Of a stretch of 64,000 nt of DNA, positions 53,305 through 59,770 are shown piece after piece (position 1 is the first letter of the stretch; every line of letters starts with the position of its first letter). This DNA comes from Phenylobacterium haematophilum (lineage in GTDB: Bacteria > Pseudomonadota > Alphaproteobacteria > Caulobacterales > Caulobacteraceae). The stretch spans positions 372,001 to 436,000 of the forward strand of contig NZ_JACIDK010000002.1 in NCBI RefSeq assembly GCF_014196295.1, given 5' to 3'. Under the pieces are notes generated by a model. It did not search any database and was not told the origin of the DNA. It saw only the letters and a list, made by a program, of their open reading frames with translations. The translations under genes were made by a program, and so were the position numbers.

Positions 53305-53622
53305 ATGAAGAGCACCAAGCTTATCGCCGGCGCGGTCGCCGCGCTTTCCCTGGCCGGGGCCGCTCAGGCCCAGGCGCCCGCCGCGCTGGAAGGCATGACC
53401 GTGCGCGGCCAGAACGGCGTCGTGCTCGGCGTCGTCGAGCGTGTGACCTATCGCGAAAACGGGACCCCGGCTCAGGTGCTGGTGCGTCCCAAGGCGCCCC
53501 CTGGCGCAGGCCCGCGCAGTCTCTCCTTCGGCGCGCTGCGCCAGCAGGGCGGCGAACTCTCGGCGCCGCTCAGCCAGGCGGAGTTCAACGCCATGCCGGC
53601 CGTCAATGTCGCACCGAAATAG
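53305..53622 (+). CDS. Secreted protein with PRC-barrel-like domain
   Basis: 105 aa from ATG 53305. Signal peptide MKSTKLIAGAVAALSLAGAAQAQ, then ALEGMTVRGQNGVVLGVVERVTYRENGTPAQVLVRPKAPPGAGPRSLSFGALRQQGGELSAPLSQAEFNAMP. The GxxVxxxxGxxLGxVxxV start and closing helix look like a single PRC-barrel or a related small beta-barrel. Periplasmic; function unknown. The upstream region holds no EcfG site that I can see. It is followed by the small RNA gene. Confidence 0.72.
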   Translation: MKSTKLIAGAVAALSLAGAAQAQAPAALEGMTVRGQNGVVLGVVERVTYRENGTPAQVLVRPKAPPGAGPRSLSFGALRQQGGELSAPLSQAEFNAMPAVNVAPK

Positions 53623-53659
53623 ACGGCGCTAAACGCCTCGAAAAAAATCGCGCGTTACG

Positions 53660-53684
53660 GGAACGAACCTACTGCACGTGGGTT
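53660..53684 (+). promoter_or_regulatory. Near-consensus sigma-EcfG promoter for the small RNA
   Basis: GGAAC (53660-53664), N16, GGTT (53681-53684): one mismatch from CGTT. Predicted start about 53690, just before the first stem of the RNA. Confidence 0.65.
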
Positions 53685-53689
53685 TATGG

Positions 53690-53811
53690 ATTGCGGAGGC
53701 GGCGACGCCCCCCCCGACTTGAGACCGGCGAACATGCCGGTCTGCCGCCTCCGCACCCCTTTTCTCGATGATGCGCACTCAAGAGGCGGGCCTAGAGCCC
53801 GCCTTTTCTTT
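53690..53811 (+). ncRNA. gsrN: GsrN-type general stress response small RNA (candidate)
   Basis: About 120 nt, no sensible open frame. Stem 1 is an 11-bp perfect helix, GCGGAGGCGGC (53693-53703) with GCCGCCTCCGC (53744-53754). It encloses an unpaired stretch with eight consecutive C (53708-53715) and an inner hairpin, GACCGGC (53723-53729) with GCCGGTC (53736-53742). A linker follows, then an intrinsic terminator AGGCGGGC (53784-53791) / GCCCGCCT (53797-53804) and TTTCTTTT. GsrN of Caulobacter is an EcfG-dependent small RNA with an exposed C-rich target loop that pairs with G-rich mRNA leaders such as katG, and I recall that it is often encoded near the GSR core genes. The start point is predicted from the promoter; identity rests on structure and context. 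Confidence 0.72.
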
Positions 53812-53821
53812 TGTGCGCATC

Positions 53822-54265
53822 TTAGGGCTTGGTCAGCTGCAAAGTTACGTCGGCGCGGCGGCGCAACGGCCGGGCTTCGCCGTCCTGGGTGACCGCGCCC
53901 TGCTGGCCGGCGGCGGCCAGATCGAACTCGCCGGCCGGCAGACCGTTGGCGATCAGCGCCTTGGTCACCGAGGCTACCCGCTGCTTGGACAGTTCCAGGT
54001 TGGCGGCCGGCGCGCCGACCGCGTCGGCCAGGCCCAGCACCTTCACCCGCTCGACTTTGCAGGCCTTGGCCGAACTGGCCGCCTGCGACAGCACCGCGCG
54101 GCCCTCGTCGGTGACCTCGGCGCTCTCGGGCTCGAAATAGATCTGGACGGTGAGGTCCTCGCAGGCCGCGGGGGTCTCGATCTTCGCCCGTGCGCCGCCG
54201 GCCGGCAGGGTGGCGCATCCAGCCAGCAGTCCGGCGCTGAGCGCCGCGATCGTCCACGTCTTCAT
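53822..54265 (-). CDS. OmpA family lipoprotein
   Basis: 147 aa from ATG 54265. Signal peptide with lipobox LAGC (Cys near residue 17), then an OmpA-C peptidoglycan-binding-like domain: LTVQIYFEPESAEVTDEGRAVLSQAASSAKACKVERVKVLGLADAVGAPAANLELSKQRVASVTKALIANGL. The FxxxSAxVxxxG start and NxxLSxxRAxxV-type (NLELSKQRVASV) motif are typical; the diaminopimelate-binding Asp is replaced by the GLADAVG stretch, so binding is uncertain. Convergent with the small RNA, whose terminator separates them. Confidence 0.85.
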   Translation of the reverse strand: MKTWTIAALSAGLLAGCATLPAGGARAKIETPAACEDLTVQIYFEPESAEVTDEGRAVLSQAASSAKACKVERVKVLGLADAVGAPAANLELSKQRVASVTKALIANGLPAGEFDLAAAGQQGAVTQDGEARPLRRRADVTLQLTKP

Positions 54266-54359
54266 TCCCAGCCCCATGTTCCTGCAGCCCTCATACGACG
54301 ATGGGCGGACAGCATAGCTGACCGCCCACCGCAGGCTAGTCTAGGTTGCGCTCGCGCGA

Positions 54360-54716
54360 TCAACGCGGGCTGCCGTCTTCCCAGTAATAACGGCCCGAGC
54401 CGTTGTCGTAGTAGTAATACCGGCCCACGCGCTCGTCGTAGTACTGGCGGCGGTTCTGGGTCTGAGCGCCGCATCCGCCGTCCTGACGGCAACCGCGGAC
54501 CGCGCCCGCGCCGCCGCCCAGGGCCGCGCCGATGGCCGCGCCGGTCCCGGCGTCGCCGCTGCCGACATTGTTACCGATCACCGCGCCCGCCAGCGCGCCC
54601 AGCGCGGCGCCGCCCGCGGCATTGCGTTCGACGTTGCCAGTGGTCGTGCAAGCGCTCGCCAACAGTGCGGCGCCGGCCAGCGCCGCGAACGGCATGAGAG
54701 ATTTGGCCTTGAGCAT
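54360..54716 (-). CDS. Glycine-zipper lipoprotein
   Basis: 118 aa from ATG 54716 (MLKAKSLMPFAALAGAALLASAC). Lipobox LASAC, then a glycine-zipper region (NAAGGAALGALAGAVIGNNVGSGDAGTGAAIGAALGGGAGAV, about 33-74) of the kind that inserts in the outer membrane (17 kDa antigen/YmgG-like), then a Tyr-rich tail (RVGRYYYYDNGSGRYYWEDG). An exact EcfG promoter lies 31 bp upstream, divergent from another exact one that serves the lipid kinase gene, so both belong to the general stress regulon by inference. Confidence 0.85.
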   Translation of the reverse strand: MLKAKSLMPFAALAGAALLASACTTTGNVERNAAGGAALGALAGAVIGNNVGSGDAGTGAAIGAALGGGAGAVRGCRQDGGCGAQTQNRRQYYDERVGRYYYYDNGSGRYYWEDGSPR

Positions 54717-54746
54717 AGGGCTCTCCTTACTTATCCCGCCGACCCC

Positions 54747-54771
54747 AACGCGCGCCTTACGGCAGAGTTCC
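54747..54771 (-). promoter_or_regulatory. Sigma-EcfG promoter for the glycine-zipper gene
   Basis: On the minus strand GGAAC (54771-54767), N16, CGTT (54750-54747). Exact match, 31 bp before the start codon. Confidence 0.8.
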
Positions 54772-54775
54772 GGAC

Positions 54776-54800
54776 GGAACCGCGACCAACCGCCGCCGTT
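54776..54800 (+). promoter_or_regulatory. Sigma-EcfG promoter for the lipid kinase operon
   Basis: GGAAC (54776-54780), N16, CGTT (54797-54800). Exact match, back to back with the divergent EcfG promoter (5 bp between the two -35 elements) and 36 bp upstream of ATG 54836. Confidence 0.8.
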
Positions 54801-54835
54801 AGGGGGCTGCTCCCACGGGCGCTGGCAGAGGACAA

Positions 54836-55702
54836 ATGGCTCAAGCACCCAAGATTTCCCGCATCGAGGCGGTGGTGAACATCTCATCCGGCGGCGCGAG
54901 CGCGCAGGACGCGGAAGACATGCGCGCCCTGCTGTCCGCGTACGGCGCCCATGCCAACGTCCAGGTCGCCGACGGCGGCGAGATCGAGCGGCGGCTGCGC
55001 TCAGCGGTCGATACGGCGCCCGATCTGGTGGTCATCCTGGCCGGCGACGGCACCGCCCGCGCGGCCGCCGACATGGCCGGACCGACAGGGCCGCTGATCG
55101 CGCCTCTGCCGGGCGGGACCATGAACATGCTGCCGCATGCCGTCTATGGCGCGGTCCCGTGGCGCGAAGCGCTGACCGGCGCGCTGGAGCGCGACATCGG
55201 CGGCGGACTGATCGAGGGCCGCAGCTTCCTGGTCGCCGCGATCCTCGGGGCGCCGGCCCTGTGGGCCCCGGCGCGCGAAGCGGTGCGCGAGGGCCAACTG
55301 CGGCTGGCCTTTGCGCGCATGCGGCGGGCCTGGCGGCGCGCCTTCTCCGGTCGGCTGCGCTACGCCCTCGACGACGGCCCGCGGGGCAAGGCCGAGGCCT
55401 TGGCCTTCCTCTGCCCGCTGGCGTCCACCGCCCTGGACAATGAAGCTCAGAGCCTGGAGGCGGCGGTCATCGATCCGCAGAGCGTCGGCGAGGCGGCGCG
55501 GATCGGCTTCAAGGCCCTGGTCGACGACTGGCGCAACGATCCGGCGGTCAGCGCCGGACCCTGCCATCGCGCCCGGGTGTGGGCGGCGAGCCGGGTGCCG
55601 GCCGTCCTCGACGGCGAGCCGATCTGGCTGGGCTCCAGCGCCTCGGTCGACTGGCGGCCTCAGGTCGCCCGGCTGCTGGCTCCGGCTGAGGAGGCGCGAT
55701 GA
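54836..55702 (+). CDS. Diacylglycerol kinase family lipid kinase (YegS/DgkB-like)
   Basis: 288 aa. EAVVNISSGGAS start, nucleotide-binding DLVVILAGDGTARAAADM (GDGT) and APLPGGTMNMLPHAVYG (PGGTxNxL), then a beta-sandwich domain ending in RVPAVLDGEPIWLGSSASVDWRPQVARLLAP (the DGE motif of the family). It phosphorylates diacylglycerol or a related lipid at the membrane. It overlaps the phosphoesterase gene by 4 nt. The exact EcfG promoter upstream suggests stress-induced lipid remodelling. Confidence 0.88.
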   Translation: MAQAPKISRIEAVVNISSGGASAQDAEDMRALLSAYGAHANVQVADGGEIERRLRSAVDTAPDLVVILAGDGTARAAADMAGPTGPLIAPLPGGTMNMLPHAVYGAVPWREALTGALERDIGGGLIEGRSFLVAAILGAPALWAPAREAVREGQLRLAFARMRRAWRRAFSGRLRYALDDGPRGKAEALAFLCPLASTALDNEAQSLEAAVIDPQSVGEAARIGFKALVDDWRNDPAVSAGPCHRARVWAASRVPAVLDGEPIWLGSSASVDWRPQVARLLAPAEEAR

Positions 55703-56499
55703 TCCGCCTGGCCCATCTCTCCGACATCCATTTCGGCGGCGAGAACGTCGCGGCGGTGGAGGGCGCGGCGGAGATTCTGCGGCAGGGCGGCTTCGACCTC
55801 ACGATCGTCTCGGGCGACCTCACCCAGTTCGGCGCGGTCGGCGAGTTTGAGGCGGCGGCCGCTTGGCTGGCCTCTGTGCCCGGACCGCAACTGGTCTGCC
55901 CTGGCAACCACGACGCGCCCTATCTCGCCTGGTGGGAGCGGTTCTTCGCCCCCTTCGGCCGCTTCTCGCGGCTCATCGGTCCGGCTGAGGCGCAGACCTT
56001 CGCCGGCGCCGGCCTGGCGGTCTACGGGCTCAACACCGCCCGGGGCGTTCAACCCCGCGCCAACTGGTCGAAGGGGCAGATCTCGCGCGCGCAGAGCCGC
56101 GAGGCCCTGGCGTGGCTGGCGGCCGCCCCGGGCGAGGCGCTGAGGGTGGCGGTCGTGCACCATCCGCTGGTCGAGATGATCGGCGGGCCGATGACCGGCA
56201 AGGTCTGGGGCGGCGAGGCGGCCGCCCGCGCCCTGGCCGAGGGCGGCGTCGACCTGGTGCTGTCCGGCCACATCCACGCCCCGTTCGTCTGGCCCTATCC
56301 GTTCGGGGGCGGTTGCGCCCATGCGGTCGGGGCCGGCACTCTGTCGGTCCGGGAGCGCGGCGTGGTCCCCAGCTTCAACCTCATCGAGGCCGAAGCCGAC
56401 CAGATCCGCATCATCGCACAAGGCTGGAGCGGTTCACGCTTCAAGCCGCTGCGCACCTGGGCTGTGGATCGCAGAAAGCAAAACGCCCGCCCCGGTTAG
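55699..56499 (+). CDS. Calcineurin-like metallophosphoesterase
   Basis: 266 aa. All five signature motifs: IRLAHLSDIHFGG (DxH), LTIVSGDLTQFG (GD), LVCPGNHDAPY (GNHD), VAVVHHPLVEM (H) and LVLSGHIHAPF (GHxH). The form resembles the CpdA/Icc class, which includes cyclic nucleotide and phospholipid phosphodiesterases. Translationally coupled to the lipid kinase gene by an ATGA overlap, so they probably act on a common lipid or are at least co-induced. The stop codon lies in the loop of the terminator hairpin. Confidence 0.9.
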   Translation: MIRLAHLSDIHFGGENVAAVEGAAEILRQGGFDLTIVSGDLTQFGAVGEFEAAAAWLASVPGPQLVCPGNHDAPYLAWWERFFAPFGRFSRLIGPAEAQTFAGAGLAVYGLNTARGVQPRANWSKGQISRAQSREALAWLAAAPGEALRVAVVHHPLVEMIGGPMTGKVWGGEAAARALAEGGVDLVLSGHIHAPFVWPYPFGGGCAHAVGAGTLSVRERGVVPSFNLIEAEADQIRIIAQGWSGSRFKPLRTWAVDRRKQNARPG

Positions 56500-56510
56500 G
56501 GGCGGGCGTT
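56482..56510. terminator. Bidirectional terminator between the phosphoesterase and DUF1328 copy 2
   Basis: A 12-bp stem AACGCCCGCCCC (56482-56493) / GGGGCGGGCGTT (56499-56510) with a 5-nt loop. On the minus strand it is followed by TTTGCTTTCTGC. It overlaps the phosphoesterase stop codon. Confidence 0.85.
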
Positions 56511-56531
56511 CGGCGTTTCGGTCCTTAGGTT

Positions 56532-56705
56532 CTAAAGCGCGCCGCGCCCTCGAACCAGGTGCATGACGAGGGAAACCACGAACAGCACCAAGAACACGAA
56601 GAACAGAATCTTGGCGACGCCCATTGCGGCGCCGGCGATCGAAGTAAATCCGAGTACGCCAGCGATCAAGGCGACTACCAGGAAGGTCAGAGCCCAGCCG
56701 AGCAT
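56532..56705 (-). CDS. DUF1328 family small membrane protein (copy 2)
   Basis: 57 aa: [20 protein letters not shown] then [37 protein letters not shown]. It has the same length and layout as copy 1 at 52505 (two helices, IAGVLGFxxIAGAAxGxAKILFxVFLVLF). An exact EcfG promoter begins 34 bp upstream. A ribosome binding site (GGAGAAA) precedes ATG 56705. Function unknown; two copies inside one stress locus is notable. Confidence 0.9.
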   Translation of the reverse strand: MLGWALTFLVVALIAGVLGFTSIAGAAMGVAKILFFVFLVLFVVSLVMHLVRGRGAL

Positions 56706-56738
56706 GTCGTTTCTCCGGTTATTGTGTCCGGATATGTA

Positions 56739-56763
56739 AACGCTCAGCTGTGGCTGACGTTCC
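56739..56763 (-). promoter_or_regulatory. Sigma-EcfG promoter for DUF1328 copy 2
   Basis: On the minus strand GGAAC (56763-56759), N16, CGTT (56742-56739). Exact match, in the short gap between sodB and the DUF1328 gene. Confidence 0.8.
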
Positions 56764-56768
56764 GGGAT

Positions 56769-57395
56769 CTAGACCGGACCGGGATGAGTCCAGCCGGCTT
56801 CGCCCTTGCGGGCGGCGTCGTACTGGGCCTGAGCGAACGTCCAGTTCGGCAGCGCGTCGAACCAGGCCTTCAGGAAGCCTTCGCGGTCGTTCTTGTGGTC
56901 CAGATAATAGGCATGCTCCCACAGGTCGGCGACCAGCAGCGGCACGACGCCCGCTTCGGTCAGCAAGTTCACGCCATCGTGCGTGTCGACGATGCTAAGG
57001 GCGTCGCCCTTGGCCGCCAGCCACACCCAGCCAGACCCGAAGTGGCCGACGCCCTTGGCCACGAACTGCGCCTTCAACTGGTCGACGCCGCCGAAGTCAC
57101 GGTCGATGGCCGCGGCCAGGTCGCCCGCGACCTTCTGGCCGGGCGGGCTCATGCATTCCCAGAAGAAAGTGTGGTTCCACGCCTGGGCGGAGTTGTTGAA
57201 CAGCTTGGCCTGACCGACCGCGCCGCGCACCACCTCTTCCAGCGAGGCGGGCTTGGCGCCTGCTTCCTGGAGCATCTGGTTCATGACGTCGAAGTAGCGC
57301 TTGTGATGCTTGCCGTGGTGCAGGTGCATCGTGGCCTCGGAGATCACGGGCTCCAGAGCGTTGTGGGCGTACGGAAGGTTCGGCAGTTCAAACAT
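56769..57395 (-). CDS. sodB: Superoxide dismutase, Fe/Mn family
   Basis: 208-209 aa from ATG 57395 (MFELPNLPYAHNALEPVISEATMHLHHGKHHKRYFDVMNQ). Metal ligands H26 (in HHGKHH), H75 (AWNHTFFWE), D157 and H161 (DLWEHAYYLDHKND). GSGWVWLAAKGD is the conserved core. The sequence is of the cytoplasmic iron type common in alphaproteobacteria, though Fe versus Mn cannot be decided by eye. It lies within the GSR neighbourhood, but I find no EcfG site upstream, so it may be regulated otherwise. Confidence 0.95.
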   Translation of the reverse strand: MFELPNLPYAHNALEPVISEATMHLHHGKHHKRYFDVMNQMLQEAGAKPASLEEVVRGAVGQAKLFNNSAQAWNHTFFWECMSPPGQKVAGDLAAAIDRDFGGVDQLKAQFVAKGVGHFGSGWVWLAAKGDALSIVDTHDGVNLLTEAGVVPLLVADLWEHAYYLDHKNDREGFLKAWFDALPNWTFAQAQYDAARKGEAGWTHPGPV

Positions 57396-57474
57396 AGCAA
57401 ATTTCCTACGGGGGGAGGGATGGCAGGCGTGCGCCCGCGATCCCACACTAACCCGAACTGTGGTGTTTGGTTCT

Positions 57475-57867
57475 CTAGGATTTGGAGGCGCGGCCGGCCA
57501 TCAGCGCCGAAACGACGGTGGCGGTCGTGCGCGGATTCTTCAGCGCCACGGCGGCGACCGCCCCGACGATGCCCAGCGCCACCCAGGGCTTGGCCTGGGC
57601 GAGCTCGAACATGCGCGAGCTGAGATCCTTGTCCTGATCGCGCTTGTGATGGCGGCGGGGCGGGTTGGCCATCATCAGCAGCACCATCCCGATCAAGCCG
57701 GCGAGCAGCGCGGCGGCCGCGGCCACCAGCACCCCCGCCCAGGCTTCGCCGACCATCGGCTTGAGACCCGCATGCAGGGCCATCGCCAGGAACACTACGC
57801 AAACGACCGCCGTCGCGGCGAGCGCGACGGCGGCGACGACGTAATAGAGCGCTCGCTTGAGGATCAA
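57475..57867 (-). CDS. Small membrane protein, YqjE/phage-holin-like superfamily
   Basis: 130 aa with membrane helices at about 9-31, 43-66 and perhaps 93-108 (WVALGIVGAVAAVAL). A polar basic loop (NPPRRHHKRDQDKD) lies between. The layout fits the YqjE/ holin-superfamily III proteins that accompany DUF883 (YqjD/ElaB) genes, as the yqjD-yqjE pair in E. coli, though sequence similarity is weak by eye. The start overlaps the DUF883 stop in ATGA, so they are co-translated from the same EcfG promoter. Confidence 0.75.
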   Translation of the reverse strand: MILKRALYYVVAAVALAATAVVCVVFLAMALHAGLKPMVGEAWAGVLVAAAAALLAGLIGMVLLMMANPPRRHHKRDQDKDLSSRMFELAQAKPWVALGIVGAVAAVALKNPRTTATVVSALMAGRASKS

Positions 57868-58187
57868 TTTTTGCGGCCGCTGGAGAGCAGAAGACCGATC
57901 AGGAGGCCCACGCCGAGCGCCGCGCCGGTCGCCACCAGCGGGCGCTCCTTGACGCGTTCGACGACATAGCGTTGCGCGTCGTCGATGTGCTCGCCGGCGT
58001 TGTCGGCGTAGGTGCGGCTTTGGGCGCGGATCTGTTCCAGGCCCTCGGCGACGACCTTCTCAAACTTCTTGGCGGCCTCGCCGAAGCTGCGCTGCGCTTC
58101 GGCCGACAGCTTGGAGGCGGATTCGGCCATCGATTGGGCCGCGGCCTTGGCTTCGTCTTTCGCGTGGTCGACGGCGTTGGTGGCCAT
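57864..58187 (-). CDS. DUF883 family (ElaB/YqjD-like) protein
   Basis: 107 aa. A long amphipathic helix (about 1-80, rich in Ala, Lys, Glu: AVDHAKDEAKAAAQSMAESASKLSAEAQRSFGEAAKKFEKVVAEGLEQI) and one C-terminal membrane helix (about 86-102, ATGAALGVGLLIGLLLSS) with the family ending RPLVATGAALGVGLLIGLLL. These proteins are tail-anchored, some bind ribosomes, and they are general stress proteins in enterobacteria. An exact EcfG promoter lies 58 bp upstream. Confidence 0.9.
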   Translation of the reverse strand: MATNAVDHAKDEAKAAAQSMAESASKLSAEAQRSFGEAAKKFEKVVAEGLEQIRAQSRTYADNAGEHIDDAQRYVVERVKERPLVATGAALGVGLLIGLLLSSGRKN

Positions 58188-58245
58188 GTCAGATTCTCCA
58201 AGTATTCAGCAGGTAACGCAGGGATGGCATGGAAGCCTTGCCACA

Positions 58246-58270
58246 ACGTCAAAGGCAATAGGGGGTTCCG
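58246..58270 (-). promoter_or_regulatory. Sigma-EcfG promoter for the DUF883 operon
   Basis: On the minus strand GGAAC (58270-58266), N16, CGTT (58249-58246). Exact match, 58 bp upstream of the DUF883 start. Confidence 0.8.
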
Positions 58271-58360
58271 AAAATTGACTGAAAGACTCCGCAGGCAATT
58301 CAGGGCATACAACCGTTGGTTCCTGTCGCTCGGACCCGAACCCCGCTTAATGGTCGCGCC

Positions 58361-59770
58361 ATGGTGAAGACCGCCGCCGGACGCAATCTGGATCAAGAAC
58401 GCCTCGAACTGGCGCTCGAATCTGCGCGCCTGGGCGACTACGAGTGGGACATGATCGAGGACGTCGTGCGGATCAGCCCACGGATGTCGGAGGTCAGCGG
58501 CCTGCCGGTCGGCGAATGGCCGGCCGAGAAGGGCGAGTTCCTCTATCGCGGCGTGCACCCGGACGACCGCGACCGCACCCGCCAGTTCATGGAAGACTCG
58601 ATGCGCGCCGAGGGCCGCTTCGAGGCCGAATACCGCCGCATCCGCGAGGACGACGGCCGCACGGTCTGGATGCGCAGCTCCGGTCTGCTGGTCTGCGACG
58701 ACGAGGGCCGGCCGACCCGTGCCGTCGGTGTGGCCCAGGACATCGGCGACCGCCGGGCCGAGGAAGACCGTCGCCGCGCGCTGATGGCCGAGCTCGACCA
58801 CCGGGTGAAGAACGTGCTGGCCGCGGTCCAGGCCCTCGCCGTCCAGACCGCCAAGCGCACCACTTCGCTCGACAGTTTCCTCTCGACCTTCTCGGGCCGC
58901 CTGAAGTCGATGGCCTCGGCCAACGAGCTGCTGACCGCCGCCCGCTGGCGCGGCGCGGCCATCGCCCACCTGGCGGCGGCCGAGCTCGGCGGCATCGCGC
59001 CGGGCCAGACCCGCTGGGAAGGGCCCGAACTGTTCCTGACTCCGCGGGCGGCCAACGCCCTGTCGCTGGCGCTGCACGAACTGGCGACCAACGCCGTGAA
59101 GTACGGGGCGCTGTCGGTGGAAAGCGGCCGCGTCGAGGTGCGCTGGGCCCAGGTCGCCGACGGCGGCTTCGAGTTGTTCTGGACCGAGACCGGCGGCCCG
59201 CCGGTGGTGGTTCCGACCCACAAGGGCTTCGGGTCGACCCTGCTGGGCCAGGTCACTGGCCGCGAGCTCAACGGCGAGGTCGAGCTTGAATATCGCCGCG
59301 GCGGCGTCAACGTGCGCCTGCGCGCCGGTTCCGCCGCCGTCGTCTCGCGGCCCGAAACCGTGCCCGAGGCCCCGGCCCCGCGGAAGATCGAGGCGACCCC
59401 CGCCGCCCAGGGACCCGTCGATCTGCGCGGCAAGCGCGTGCTCATCGTTGAGGACGCCGTCCTGCTGGCGCTCGAGCTGGAGACCGGTCTCTCGGACGCC
59501 GGCGCCCAGGTGGTCGGTCCCGCCTACGAACTGGCCGAGGCGATGAGCTTGCTGGCCGGCCAGATCGATGCGGCCGTGCTCGACGCAAACCTCAACGGCC
59601 TGGCGGTCACCCCGGTGGCCGAGGCGCTGGCCGCGCGCGGGGTGCCGTTCGTGTTCGCCACCGGCTACGGGGACAGCGGCGCGCCGATGGGTTTCGACGC
59701 CCCGATCATCCGCAAGCCGTACGACGTGACCCAGGTCGCGGCCGCCGTCGGCGCGTTGCTGGCCTCCTAG
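58361..59770 (+). CDS. PAS-HWE histidine kinase fused to a receiver domain
   Basis: 469 aa from ATG 58361. A PAS domain (about 15-135; FEAEYRRIREDDGRTVWMRSSGLLVCDDEGRPTRAVGVAQDI) leads to the HWE box RRALMAELDHRVKNVLAAVQALAVQTAKRT with the phospho-acceptor His, and an ATPase with LALHELATNAVKYGALS and the HWE-type ETGGPPV and GFGSTLLGQV. The C-terminal receiver (about 355-465) has RVLIVEDAVLLALELETGL, AAVLDANLNGLAV (phospho-acceptor Asp) and IIRKPYDVTQVAAAV. No membrane segment, so a soluble sensor. HWE/HisKA_2 kinases commonly feed PhyR, and the gene is next to the GSR locus, so it is a candidate GSR input or modulator. Confidence 0.9.
   Translation: MVKTAAGRNLDQERLELALESARLGDYEWDMIEDVVRISPRMSEVSGLPVGEWPAEKGEFLYRGVHPDDRDRTRQFMEDSMRAEGRFEAEYRRIREDDGRTVWMRSSGLLVCDDEGRPTRAVGVAQDIGDRRAEEDRRRALMAELDHRVKNVLAAVQALAVQTAKRTTSLDSFLSTFSGRLKSMASANELLTAARWRGAAIAHLAAAELGGIAPGQTRWEGPELFLTPRAANALSLALHELATNAVKYGALSVESGRVEVRWAQVADGGFELFWTETGGPPVVVPTHKGFGSTLLGQVTGRELNGEVELEYRRGGVNVRLRAGSAAVVSRPETVPEAPAPRKIEATPAAQGPVDLRGKRVLIVEDAVLLALELETGLSDAGAQVVGPAYELAEAMSLLAGQIDAAVLDANLNGLAVTPVAEALAARGVPFVFATGYGDSGAPMGFDAPIIRKPYDVTQVAAAVGALLAS

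Noticed and set aside
53655..54257. 200-codon minus-strand frame over the small RNA and OmpA-like gene
   Set aside because: Low-complexity Arg/Gly protein, a frame-shadow of the OmpA-like lipoprotein; the DNA beneath is better explained as a structured RNA.
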